Part shown: positions 56,872 through 64,000 of the stretch, in pieces
Numbering within the stretch: the stretch's first letter is position 1
Layout: the number at the start of each line of letters is the position of its first letter
Assembly (NCBI RefSeq): GCF_012910885.1
Contig: NZ_WTVM01000001.1
Coordinates: 29,107 to 93,106, forward strand
Source: Azoarcus taiwanensis
GTDB lineage: Bacteria; Pseudomonadota; Gammaproteobacteria; Burkholderiales; Rhodocyclaceae
Length of the DNA: 64,000 bases
Reading direction: 5' to 3'
Translations under genes and position numbers: made by a program
Notes under the pieces: generated by a model
What the model saw: the letters and a program-made list of their open reading frames with translations, nothing else
Told to the model about the DNA's origin: nothing
Databases searched by the model: none

Positions 56872-57432
56872 TTACTCCTTGTCGTCGTATTGGTATCGAA
56901 AATCAGCCGGCACAAGATCCTCGCGGTTGGCGAGAATCAGCACCGAGCGAATCAGCATCGCCAGTCCTTGCAGCGCCACCAGAGCGGTGAACACGAACAA
57001 AAAGCTCTTTAGGATGTACAGCCCCGGCATACCGCCGACGTTCGCCGAGCCTTCCATGAAGCGCCAGGAGCGCTGCACATAGGTCATGCTGTAAGTCGTC
57101 ACGATGTACATGAATGGCAACAGAAACGCGCAGACGCCGATGAGGTCGGCGATCGCCTTGCGACGATTGGACGCGGGGCGGTAAAAGATATCGACTCGAA
57201 CGTGCTGGTTGCGAAACAAGGCATAACCGGCAACCGCAGTGAACATCGCACCATTGAGCCAGACGTAGAGATCCTGCATCCACAGTCGCGTGGTCGAGAA
57301 CAGATAGCGTTCGACCACGACCGCGAAGCAGACCAGAACAATCCCGAGGGCCAACGTGGAAAATACGTTGCCAACGATCTTGTTCACCATGTTGATCGCG
57401 CGCATCAGAAACGCGAGAATTTTGAGCACCAT
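56872..57432 (-). CDS. dctQ: TRAP transporter small permease DctQ
   Basis: A 186-residue membrane protein with four helices. WMQDLYVWLNGAMFTAVAGYALFRNQHVRVDIFY in the middle includes the DctQ signature. ATG 57432 is preceded by a G-rich ribosome site; an in-frame TTG at 57453 would add seven residues. It pairs with DctM and the convergent binding protein. Confidence 0.92.
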   Translation of the reverse strand: MVLKILAFLMRAINMVNKIVGNVFSTLALGIVLVCFAVVVERYLFSTTRLWMQDLYVWLNGAMFTAVAGYALFRNQHVRVDIFYRPASNRRKAIADLIGVCAFLLPFMYIVTTYSMTYVQRSWRFMEGSANVGGMPGLYILKSFLFVFTALVALQGLAMLIRSVLILANREDLVPADFRYQYDDKE

Positions 57433-57663
57433 CGCCCCCCCTTGACCGAGCAAAACCCGCGACCGCTCGCGTTTTCAACGACTTGTGAAAAGGCAAAAAC
57501 CGCCGCCGATTTTGCCAAAGCGCGGATTCTAGCCTAGATTCACGGTTTCGAAGGGCGAAGGGTGCGCGTTTACCGGGCTCGACGCCATCAGGGAAAACAC
57601 CAAGAAACCAATGGCATGCGTCACCACCCCTCACACGATCAGCAACGGCCTGAGTACTCGTCG

Positions 57664-58296
57664 ATGACTACGACGCTTTGCCTGGTGCGCCACGGCGAGA
57701 CCCCATGGAACGCCGAGCGCCGCCTGCAAGGGCATCTCGACGTTCCCCTCAACGATCACGGCCGCATACAGGCCCGCGCGACCGGGGCCATGCTGAATGG
57801 CAAGCACTTCGACGCGGTCTACAGCAGCGATCTTGCCCGCGCTTTGGAGACCGCGCGCAGCATCGCCGGTGACACCGTTCCGACTGCACTGCCGGCGCTT
57901 CGCGAGCGCCACTACGGCAGCTTGCAGGGGCTGACCTACGAGGAGGCGAAACAAAGGCTACCCGAGGCCTATGCCGCCTTCGAAGCGCGCAACCCGAGCT
58001 ATGCCTTCCGGGGCGGAGGAGAGACTCTTCTGGCTTTTCGCTCGCGAGTGGAAAGCACACTGCATTCGCTCGCGCAAAGGCACGTCGGGCAGCAGGTCCT
58101 GGTCGTCACTCATGGCGGCGTGCTCGACATCGTGCACCGCCTGGTCACCGGCAAATCACTCGAGTCGCCACGCGACTTCAAGATCCCGAATGCCGCATTG
58201 AACTGGGTCGAGCACGGCCCTGAGGGCTGGGCGCTGATCGCGTGGGCCGAGACCATGCATCTGCCCGCTTCGCGCGACGAGCTTCCCAATTCCTGA
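57664..58296 (+). CDS. Histidine phosphatase family protein (GpmB/CobC-like)
   Basis: A 210-residue phosphatase of the phosphoglycerate mutase-like branch. The catalytic [17 protein letters not shown] is near residue 6, [17 protein letters not shown] near 78 gives the acid/base Glu, and [15 protein letters not shown] near 148 the second histidine. Substrate is not predictable. ATG 57664 fits the family start; ATG 57616 is an upstream alternative. Confidence 0.9.
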   Translation: MTTTLCLVRHGETPWNAERRLQGHLDVPLNDHGRIQARATGAMLNGKHFDAVYSSDLARALETARSIAGDTVPTALPALRERHYGSLQGLTYEEAKQRLPEAYAAFEARNPSYAFRGGGETLLAFRSRVESTLHSLAQRHVGQQVLVVTHGGVLDIVHRLVTGKSLESPRDFKIPNAALNWVEHGPEGWALIAWAETMHLPASRDELPNS

Positions 58297-58379
58297 CCTG
58301 CAGTACCGATGCACGCCGCGACCGGAGTCGCGTGATAGAATTTGCCGTTTATTTTCTGCCACTCCCGGACTCGCTCCCC

Positions 58380-59627
58380 ATGTTCTCGTCCCAAGACACC
58401 ATCGCCAAGACCGACCCCGAACTGTGGACCGCCATTCAGGCGGAGAACCGCCGCCAGGAAGATCACATCGAGCTCATTGCTTCGGAGAACTACGTCTCTC
58501 ATGCGGTCATGGAGGCGCAGGGCTCGCAATTGACCAACAAGTATGCCGAGGGGTATCCCGGCAGACGCTACTACGGCGGCTGCGAGTATGTGGATATTGC
58601 CGAACAGCTCGCAATCGAACGAATCAAGGCCTTGTTCGGCGCCGAAGCCGCAAACGTACAGCCCAACTCCGGCTCTCAGGCCAATCAGGCGGTGCTGATG
58701 GCCTTCGCCAAGCCTGGCGACACCATCATGGGCATGAGCCTCAGCGAAGGCGGACACCTGACTCACGGGATGCCGCTCAACATGTCCGGCAAGTGGTTCA
58801 ACGTCGTCGCCTACGGTCTCGATGCCAAGGAAGAGATCGACTACGACGCAATGGAGCAACTTGCCCGCGAGCACAAGCCGCGCATCATCGTCGCCGGCGC
58901 GTCGGCCTATTCGCTGCGTATCGACTGGGAGCGCTTTGCGCGCATCGCCAAGGAAGTGGGCGCAACCTTCTGGGTGGACATGGCCCACTATGCAGGCCTG
59001 GTCGCAGCGGGCTGCTATCCCAACCCGGTGCCCCACGCCGACGTCGTTACCTCGACCACCCACAAGACGCTTCGTGGCCCGCGAGGCGGCATCATCCTGA
59101 TGAAGGCCGAGCACGAAAAGGCGATCAATTCCGCCATCTTCCCGGGCCTGCAGGGCGGCCCCCTGATGCACGTGATCGCGGCCAAGGCAGTGGCTTTCAA
59201 AGAGGCGGCCGAGCCCGATTTCCGCCGTTACCAGGAACAGGTAATCGCCAACGCCCGCGTGATGGCCCGCGTGTTGTCCGAGGAGCGCGGGATGCGCATC
59301 GTCTCCGGTCGCACCGAGAGCCACGTGTTTCTGGTCGATTTGCGCGCCAAGCGCATTACCGGCAAGGAAGCCGAGGCTGCGCTTGGTCGGGCCCATATCA
59401 CGGTCAACAAGAACTCGATTCCAAACGACCCCGAGAAGCCCTTGGTGACATCCGGCATCCGTCTCGGTTCGCCGGCGATGACCACCCGAGGTTTCACCGA
59501 GATCGAGTCCGAGCAAGTTGCTCATCTGATCGCCGACGTGCTGGACGCACCGACGGACGAGGCGGTGCTCGAGAAAGTGCGCGGCAAGGTCGCTGAGCTT
59601 TGCGCCCGCTTCCCGGTTTACGGCTGA
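58380..59627 (+). CDS. glyA: Serine hydroxymethyltransferase
   Basis: A 415-residue PLP enzyme converting serine and tetrahydrofolate to glycine and methylene-[22 protein letters not shown] near residue 36, [14 protein letters not shown] near 98 and the PLP-lysine loop [15 protein letters not shown] near 225 are intact. ATG 58380 gives a normal N-terminus. nrdR follows 36 bp later, a common gene order. Confidence 0.97.
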   Translation: MFSSQDTIAKTDPELWTAIQAENRRQEDHIELIASENYVSHAVMEAQGSQLTNKYAEGYPGRRYYGGCEYVDIAEQLAIERIKALFGAEAANVQPNSGSQANQAVLMAFAKPGDTIMGMSLSEGGHLTHGMPLNMSGKWFNVVAYGLDAKEEIDYDAMEQLAREHKPRIIVAGASAYSLRIDWERFARIAKEVGATFWVDMAHYAGLVAAGCYPNPVPHADVVTSTTHKTLRGPRGGIILMKAEHEKAINSAIFPGLQGGPLMHVIAAKAVAFKEAAEPDFRRYQEQVIANARVMARVLSEERGMRIVSGRTESHVFLVDLRAKRITGKEAEAALGRAHITVNKNSIPNDPEKPLVTSGIRLGSPAMTTRGFTEIESEQVAHLIADVLDAPTDEAVLEKVRGKVAELCARFPVYG

Positions 59628-59663
59628 ACCCTGGCGCCCGAACCGTAAAGCCGCACAGCGCGC

Positions 59664-60179
59664 ATGAAGTGCCCTTTCTGCGGTGACCCGAACACTCAGG
59701 TCACCGACACCCGGGAAAACGAAGACGGCGACGTCGTAAGGCGTCGTCGGCGCTGTGTCGCCTGTGACAAGCGCTTTACGACCTACGAACGCATCGACCT
59801 GAAGATGCCGCACATCGTCAAGCGTAACGGCAACCGCAGCGAATTCGATCACGCCAAGCTCTCCGGCAGCATGAAGCTGGCGCTTCGCAAGCGTCCGGTC
59901 GCGAGCGAGGCGGTCGAGGCTGCAATCGGGCGCATCGAGGCCCGTCTGCTCTCCATGGGCGAATCGGAGGTCGCGAGCGAAAAAGTCGGTGAGCTCGTCA
60001 TGCGCGAACTGAAGAAACTGGACAAGGTCGCGTACATCCGTTTCGCATCCGTTTACCGCAACTTTGCCGATGTCGACGAGTTCTCCGAAGTGATTCGCGA
60101 GGTTCAGGCGCGACCACGTCGTCCTCGCGGATCTCGCAAGAACGAACAAGCGCCCGAAGATGACCTTTTCGGCAGCTGA
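59664..60179 (+). CDS. nrdR: Ribonucleotide reductase repressor NrdR
   Basis: A 171-residue repressor of nrd genes that senses ATP/dATP. Zinc ribbon: C3 and C6 in CPFC, and CVACDKRF at 31-34. The ATP-cone domain starts at [14 protein letters not shown] near residue 49. The C-terminal tail is basic/acidic and ends in DLFGS. It overlaps the ribD start by 20 bp. Confidence 0.96.
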   Translation: MKCPFCGDPNTQVTDTRENEDGDVVRRRRRCVACDKRFTTYERIDLKMPHIVKRNGNRSEFDHAKLSGSMKLALRKRPVASEAVEAAIGRIEARLLSMGESEVASEKVGELVMRELKKLDKVAYIRFASVYRNFADVDEFSEVIREVQARPRRPRGSRKNEQAPEDDLFGS

Positions 60180-61254
60180 CCATGCCGCAATGGCTCAGGC
60201 GTTGCGCCTTGCTGCCCGCGGGCTGAACACCACCACGCCCAATCCCAGAGTCGGCTGCGTCATCGTCCGGGATGGTCTCGTCGTCGCCGAGGGCTGGCAT
60301 GAACGGGCCGGCGAGCCACACGCAGAGATCCTCGCCCTCGCAGCGGCGGGCGAGCGCGCGCGAGGCGCAACGGCCTACGTCACACTCGAGCCATGCTCCC
60401 ATTTCGGTCGGACACCACCATGCGCCGACGCCCTGATCGATGCAGGCGTCGCACGCGTCGTGGCCGCAATGGGCGACCCGAATCCACTGGTATCCGGGCG
60501 CGGCATGGAGCGGCTGCGTGCGAGCGGCATCGTCGCCGAGCTCGGCCTGCTCGAGAGCGAGGCGCAGGAACTCAACATTGGTTTCGTGTCGCGAATGAGC
60601 CGCGGTCGTCCATGGTTGCGACTCAAGGCAGCGGCAAGCCTGGACGGCAAGACAGCGCTCGCCAATGGCGTCAGCCAGTGGATCACCGGCGCCGAAGCAC
60701 GACGCGATGGTCACGCCTGGCGCGCACGAGCTTGCGCAGTACTGACCGGTATAGGCACCGTACGCGAGGACGACCCGCGCCTGAATGTGCGCGATGTGGC
60801 TTGCGAGCGCCAACCGCTCAAGATCCTCATCGATGCGAGGCTCGAGATTTCACCGCAGGCGCGCCTGCTCGAGAATGGCGGCTGCCTCATCGTCACCGCC
60901 ACCGACGACCCGGCAAAATCCGCCCGTCTGCGCGACCTCGGCGCCGAGCTTCTGGTCCTGCCGAACGCAACCGGCAAGGTCGATCTGCCACGATTGATGC
61001 GCGAACTTGGAGAGCGGGGATTCAACGAAATCCACGTCGAAGCCGGACTCAAGCTCAATGGATCGCTGTTGCGCGAAAACTGTGTTGACGAAATCCTGCT
61101 CTACATCGCGCCAATGCTGGTCGGCGATCAGGCGCAAGGCCTGTTCAACCTGCCGGCGCTGACCTCGCTCGCAGGGGCGACAAAGCTCCACATACGTGAC
61201 CTGCGACAGATCGGCAGCGACTTTCGCATCATCGCCCGGCCAGGCGTCCAGTAA
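60160..61254 (+). CDS. ribD: Riboflavin biosynthesis bifunctional enzyme RibD
   Basis: A 364-residue deaminase/reductase for steps 2 and 3 of riboflavin synthesis. Deaminase: [12 protein letters not shown] near residue 53 and [15 protein letters not shown] near 79 for zinc. Reductase: [23 protein letters not shown] and [15 protein letters not shown]. Start 60160 gives the normal spacing before [15 protein letters not shown] 60190 would shorten it. Flavins for Na+-NQR depend on this pathway. Confidence 0.95.
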   Translation: MTFSAADHAAMAQALRLAARGLNTTTPNPRVGCVIVRDGLVVAEGWHERAGEPHAEILALAAAGERARGATAYVTLEPCSHFGRTPPCADALIDAGVARVVAAMGDPNPLVSGRGMERLRASGIVAELGLLESEAQELNIGFVSRMSRGRPWLRLKAAASLDGKTALANGVSQWITGAEARRDGHAWRARACAVLTGIGTVREDDPRLNVRDVACERQPLKILIDARLEISPQARLLENGGCLIVTATDDPAKSARLRDLGAELLVLPNATGKVDLPRLMRELGERGFNEIHVEAGLKLNGSLLRENCVDEILLYIAPMLVGDQAQGLFNLPALTSLAGATKLHIRDLRQIGSDFRIIARPGVQ

Positions 61255-61265
61255 GCTGCCCGGCT

Positions 61266-62015
61266 TTAATCCGCGCCGCAGACCGCACAGTCGGGATCGC
61301 GGCCAAGGGAGATGCTGCGCCACTCCATGCCCAGGCCGTCGAGCAACAGCAGACGTCCGTCCAGGGACACGCCACAACCCACGATAAGCTTGAGCGCCTC
61401 GGCAGCCTGAGTGGCGCCGATGATGCCAGTCAGGGGTGCGAAAACGCCCATGACCGCGCAGCGCACCTCCTCGACATCCTTGCCCTCCGGAAAGAGACAG
61501 TGATAACAGGGACTATCCGCGCGCCGCAGATCGAAAACCGATACCTGTCCGTCGAAGCGTATGGCGGCACCCGAGACCAAGGGTTTTCGATGGTGCGCGC
61601 AGGCACGATTGATCGCATGGCGCGTCGCAAAATTGTCGCAACAGTCGAGCACCACATCAGCGATCCGGACCTGGGCGTCGAGCGCGTCGCCCTCGAGTCG
61701 GGCATGCACGGTCTCCACATTGACGAGCGGATTGAGGCGCAACAGGCTCTCGCGCCCTGATTCGACCTTGGGTCTGCCGACAGTCGCCTCGCTGTGGAGA
61801 ATCTGCCGCTGCAGGTTGGTCAGGTCGACATCGTCGTCGTCACACAGCACGATGGTTCCCACCCCGGCTGCCGCGAGATACATACACGCGGGCGACCCGA
61901 GCCCGCCGGCACCGACCACCAGCACCCTCGACGCGAGCAAGGCCTCCTGACCTTCTACGCCGATCTCGGGAAGCAGGATATGACGGCTGTAGCGCAGAAG
62001 CTGTTCGTCGTTCAT
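61266..62015 (-). CDS. moeB: MoeB/ThiF-type adenylyltransferase
   Basis: A 249-residue E1-like enzyme that adenylates the C-terminal glycine of MoaD or ThiS. ATP loop VVGAGGLGSPACMYLA near residue 34, NLQRQILH near 68, and zinc cysteines CYHC near 170 plus CAVC at the C-terminus are present, as is RCAVMGVFAPLTGIIG. It cannot be settled whether it serves molybdopterin or thiamine. ATG 62015; an upstream in-frame TTG (62030) is less likely. Confidence 0.9.
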   Translation of the reverse strand: MNDEQLLRYSRHILLPEIGVEGQEALLASRVLVVGAGGLGSPACMYLAAAGVGTIVLCDDDDVDLTNLQRQILHSEATVGRPKVESGRESLLRLNPLVNVETVHARLEGDALDAQVRIADVVLDCCDNFATRHAINRACAHHRKPLVSGAAIRFDGQVSVFDLRRADSPCYHCLFPEGKDVEEVRCAVMGVFAPLTGIIGATQAAEALKLIVGCGVSLDGRLLLLDGLGMEWRSISLGRDPDCAVCGAD

Positions 62016-62045
62016 GAGCAGACCCGGCAAGACGCGTGATGCGCC

Positions 62046-62495
62046 CTACTTGTATTCGCGCAATTCAGGCGGCGTATCGTCGCGATCGCCGTGCGGATGC
62101 TGGTCGTACACCTTGATGTAGACCTCGTTCGACTTCTTGATCAGGCGCTCGGGAGACTCCAGGTTGTGGCGCTGGGTTTCTTCGCAGAAATAGACGAGCG
62201 CACGCACGAGCTTGGCGTAGAGCGAGTTATCGAGATGGAATCCGGCCTCGCGCAGCGCATCCTCGAGAATCTCGAGCGAGTAGTCGAGGATCGAATAGCG
62301 CACGATGAGGCTCAGCGCGCGCTCACCTGGCGAAACCACCACCCCCTTGAGCATGCGCAGGGACTGCAGTGCCTGCGCCACCTGGCCGGGCGGCATCTTG
62401 GTAAAACGGATTTCGCGTTGCTTGTCCAGGCCGGCGCCCGCAACCGGATGATTGTGGTTGCGGCCTGCCAGCTTGTAAGCGGTTTCCCGACGCAT
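62046..62495 (-). CDS. Conserved-looking small protein of unknown function
   Basis: A 149-residue protein I do not recognise. No signal or membrane segment. The middle region looks like alternating strands and helices (VAQALQSLRMLKGVVVSP; LSLIVRYSILDYSLEILEDALREAGF), which could be a small ferredoxin-like fold. It ends in a charged tail. It lies between ctpA and moeB on the same strand, 25 bp after the ctpA stop and 30 bp before the moeB start. Confidence 0.75.
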   Translation of the reverse strand: MRRETAYKLAGRNHNHPVAGAGLDKQREIRFTKMPPGQVAQALQSLRMLKGVVVSPGERALSLIVRYSILDYSLEILEDALREAGFHLDNSLYAKLVRALVYFCEETQRHNLESPERLIKKSNEVYIKVYDQHPHGDRDDTPPELREYK

Positions 62496-62520
62496 GGCGC
62501 GCCCCTATGTGCCTGAGCTA

Positions 62521-63888
62521 TCAGTCGTTATTCTGACCGATGTCCTCACCCTTGAGAAGCGCAATCGCCTTCGCGAGTTGGTAGTCGTCGGGGCCGCCCA
62601 TCTCGAACCGGGGCATCTGGCTTTGCGCCTGACCTTCGTCATCCTCCGGACTTGCTTCCGGCTCCGCGCGCGAGTCGCCCCGCCCGTTTCCGAGATACCC
62701 CTGGAGATCGGCCTCGCGCATCCGCCGCGCCGAGCCATTCTCGGTCTCCTCGACGAGGATGTCGGGCTCGATGCCGGTCGCCTGGATCGAGCGACCGCTT
62801 GGCGTGTAATAACGCGCAGTGGTGAGCTTGATCGCAGCGTCGTTGTTCAACGGCAGAATGGTCTGCACCGATCCCTTGCCGAAGGTACGGGTGCCCATCA
62901 CGATCGCCCGTCCATGGTCCTGCAGCGCACCGGCAACGATCTCGCTCGCCGACGCCGAACCTGCATTGACCAACACCACCATCGGCACCTCGCGGGCCTC
63001 ATCGGGCAGCCGCCGGATGAAGTCACCACGGCGCCCGCGGAGGTAATCCTCCGGGGAGGCACGGTATTCGCGACGCGCATCCGGAGCGCGACCATCGGTG
63101 GTCACCACCAGCGTGTCGCGCGCCAGGAAGGCAGCAGACACCCCGATTGCACCGTGCAGCAAACCGCCGGGGTCGTTGCGCAGATCGAGCACCAGCCCCT
63201 GCAGCGGCCCCTCGGTATACAAGCGATTCAGATGATCGACCACAGACTCTGCGGTGTTCTCCTGAAAGTGGGCCACGCGGAGGTAGCCGAAACCGGGTTC
63301 GATGATCCGCGAGCGGACGCTCTGCACCCTGATGACTTCGCGCGTAATCGTGAATTCGAGCGGTGCGGATTCGCCCTGACGCATGATGGTCAACGTGATC
63401 TGGGTATTCGGCTTGCCCCGCATACGCTTGACCGCATCGCTGAGAGTCATGCCCTTCACCGGTGTGTCGTCCAGCTTGACGGTAAGATCTCCAGCCAGAA
63501 TGCCGGCCCTGAAGGCGGGCGTATCTTCGATTGGCGACACCACCTTGACGAAGCCATCTTCCATGCCGACCTCGATGCCAAGGCCACCGAACTCGCCCTG
63601 AGTACCCTCGCGCAACTCCCGGAAGCCCTCTGCGTCAAGATAGGCCGAGTGCGGATCGAGGTTGCTCAGCATGCCGCTGATGGCATGATTGATCAGGGTG
63701 CGATCCTCTACCGGCTCGACGTAACCCTGCTTGATTGCATTGAAAACGTCGGTGAAGGCCCGCAGCTCTTCGACCGGCAGCGGCGCCAGCACCGAGCGGT
63801 CGGCGCTGGCCGAGAAGTTCAGGCTGATCAGAATGCCGGCAATGACACCGGTCAGGACCAGACTCAGTTTTTGAAGCTTGCTGCGCAT
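62521..63888 (-). CDS. ctpA: C-terminal processing peptidase, S41 family (CtpA/Prc)
   Basis: A 455-residue periplasmic serine protease. Signal peptide: LVLTGVIAGILISLNFSASA. A PDZ domain (GGLGIEVGMEDGFVKVVSPIEDTP) precedes the catalytic domain; VNAGSASASEIVAGALQDHGRA holds the catalytic serine and GKGSVQTILPL the lysine. The C-terminal tail is rich in E/D/Q. ATG 63888 is preferred over 63903. The EnvC-like gene is directly upstream, a common pair. Confidence 0.94.
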   Translation of the reverse strand: MRSKLQKLSLVLTGVIAGILISLNFSASADRSVLAPLPVEELRAFTDVFNAIKQGYVEPVEDRTLINHAISGMLSNLDPHSAYLDAEGFRELREGTQGEFGGLGIEVGMEDGFVKVVSPIEDTPAFRAGILAGDLTVKLDDTPVKGMTLSDAVKRMRGKPNTQITLTIMRQGESAPLEFTITREVIRVQSVRSRIIEPGFGYLRVAHFQENTAESVVDHLNRLYTEGPLQGLVLDLRNDPGGLLHGAIGVSAAFLARDTLVVTTDGRAPDARREYRASPEDYLRGRRGDFIRRLPDEAREVPMVVLVNAGSASASEIVAGALQDHGRAIVMGTRTFGKGSVQTILPLNNDAAIKLTTARYYTPSGRSIQATGIEPDILVEETENGSARRMREADLQGYLGNGRGDSRAEPEASPEDDEGQAQSQMPRFEMGGPDDYQLAKAIALLKGEDIGQNND

Positions 63889-63931
63889 GACAATCCCATC
63901 CATTAAAGCGCTTCCGACAGCCCTCACCGAC

Positions 63932-64000
63932 TCAGCGAACCCTGATCCACTGCATCGGATCGACCGGCTGCCCCTTGTGCCGGATCTCAAAGTATAAACC
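63932..64000 (-). CDS. EnvC-like murein hydrolase activator (M23), C-terminal end
   Basis: Only the last 22 codons are in the window. They read LYFEIRHKGQPVDPMQWIRVR, which is the standard C-terminal end of LytM/M23 peptidase domains in EnvC-type proteins. The gene continues past the right edge and lies 43 bp upstream of ctpA on the same strand. Confidence 0.8.
   Translation of the reverse strand, partial: GLYFEIRHKGQPVDPMQWIRVR

Noticed and set aside
58110..60149. 679-codon minus-strand frame over glyA and nrdR
   Set aside because: Shadow of glyA/nrdR, which are both clear on the plus strand.

Overview
The window looks like the chromosome of a high-GC betaproteobacterium, most likely Rhodocyclales (Azoarcus/Thauera/Aromatoleum-like). 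This rests on gene content and order (nqrABCDEF-nqrM, glyA-nrdR-ribD, several TRAP transporters, hup/hyp/hox hydrogen genes) and on protein character. It is an inference, not a database match. There are no rRNA or tRNA genes, no CRISPR array and no recognisable insertion sequence.

Layout. 1-4.25 kb: end of a CHAD-domain protein, sixA, an unknown protein, then (minus strand) nudJ-like, an exported unknown and mnmA. 4.4-11.2 kb: the Na+-pumping NADH:quinone reductase operon nqrABCDEF with its maturation factor nqrM and a CBS-domain protein, from a good sigma-70-type promoter to a strong terminator. 11.2-31.3 kb (minus strand): a 20-kb [NiFe]-hydrogenase island. In transcription order it holds hupK, hypABFCDE, hypX, hoxA, hupU, hupV, hupT, then the structural operon hybO-hybA-hybB-hybC and accessory genes hybD, a hypC-family gene and hybE. 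Each of the two blocks has a sigma-54 (-24/-12) promoter candidate, as expected if the NtrC-type regulator HoxA controls them. 31.5-36.05 kb: a nickel ECF transporter (NikL, M, Q, O plus an unrecognised periplasmic protein and a truncated TonB-receptor start), a near-ideal NikR operator and divergent nikR. The nickel and hydrogen islands are therefore physically linked: H2 is sensed by HupUV, signalled through HupT/HoxA, and nickel is imported under NikR control to build HybC.

36.1-43.4 kb: ilvE, a zinc-finger protein, a YheT-type hydrolase, a phosphomannomutase/phosphoglucomutase, a 239-bp terminal-inverted-repeat element with strong predicted RNA structure, alaS and a cobalamin adenosyltransferase. 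43.7-48.6 kb: a TAXI-type TRAP transporter (binding protein, fused permease, universal stress protein, second binding protein). 48.6-54.1 kb: aroG-type DAHP synthase, msrPQ, mog, yjgA/darP, pmbA. 54.2-57.4 kb: a second TRAP system whose binding protein gene faces its permease genes. 57.6-64 kb: a histidine phosphatase, glyA-nrdR-ribD, moeB/thiF, an unknown protein, a C-terminal processing protease and the end of an EnvC-like protein.

The most interesting points are: the structured 239-bp element beside alaS; the pairing of a standard-type (not O2-tolerant-type) HybO small subunit with HypX and an H2 sensor; the naturally short HypF; the HupK scaffold that keeps one cysteine from each active-site pair; and the NikR-controlled nickel operon that begins with a decayed receptor gene.
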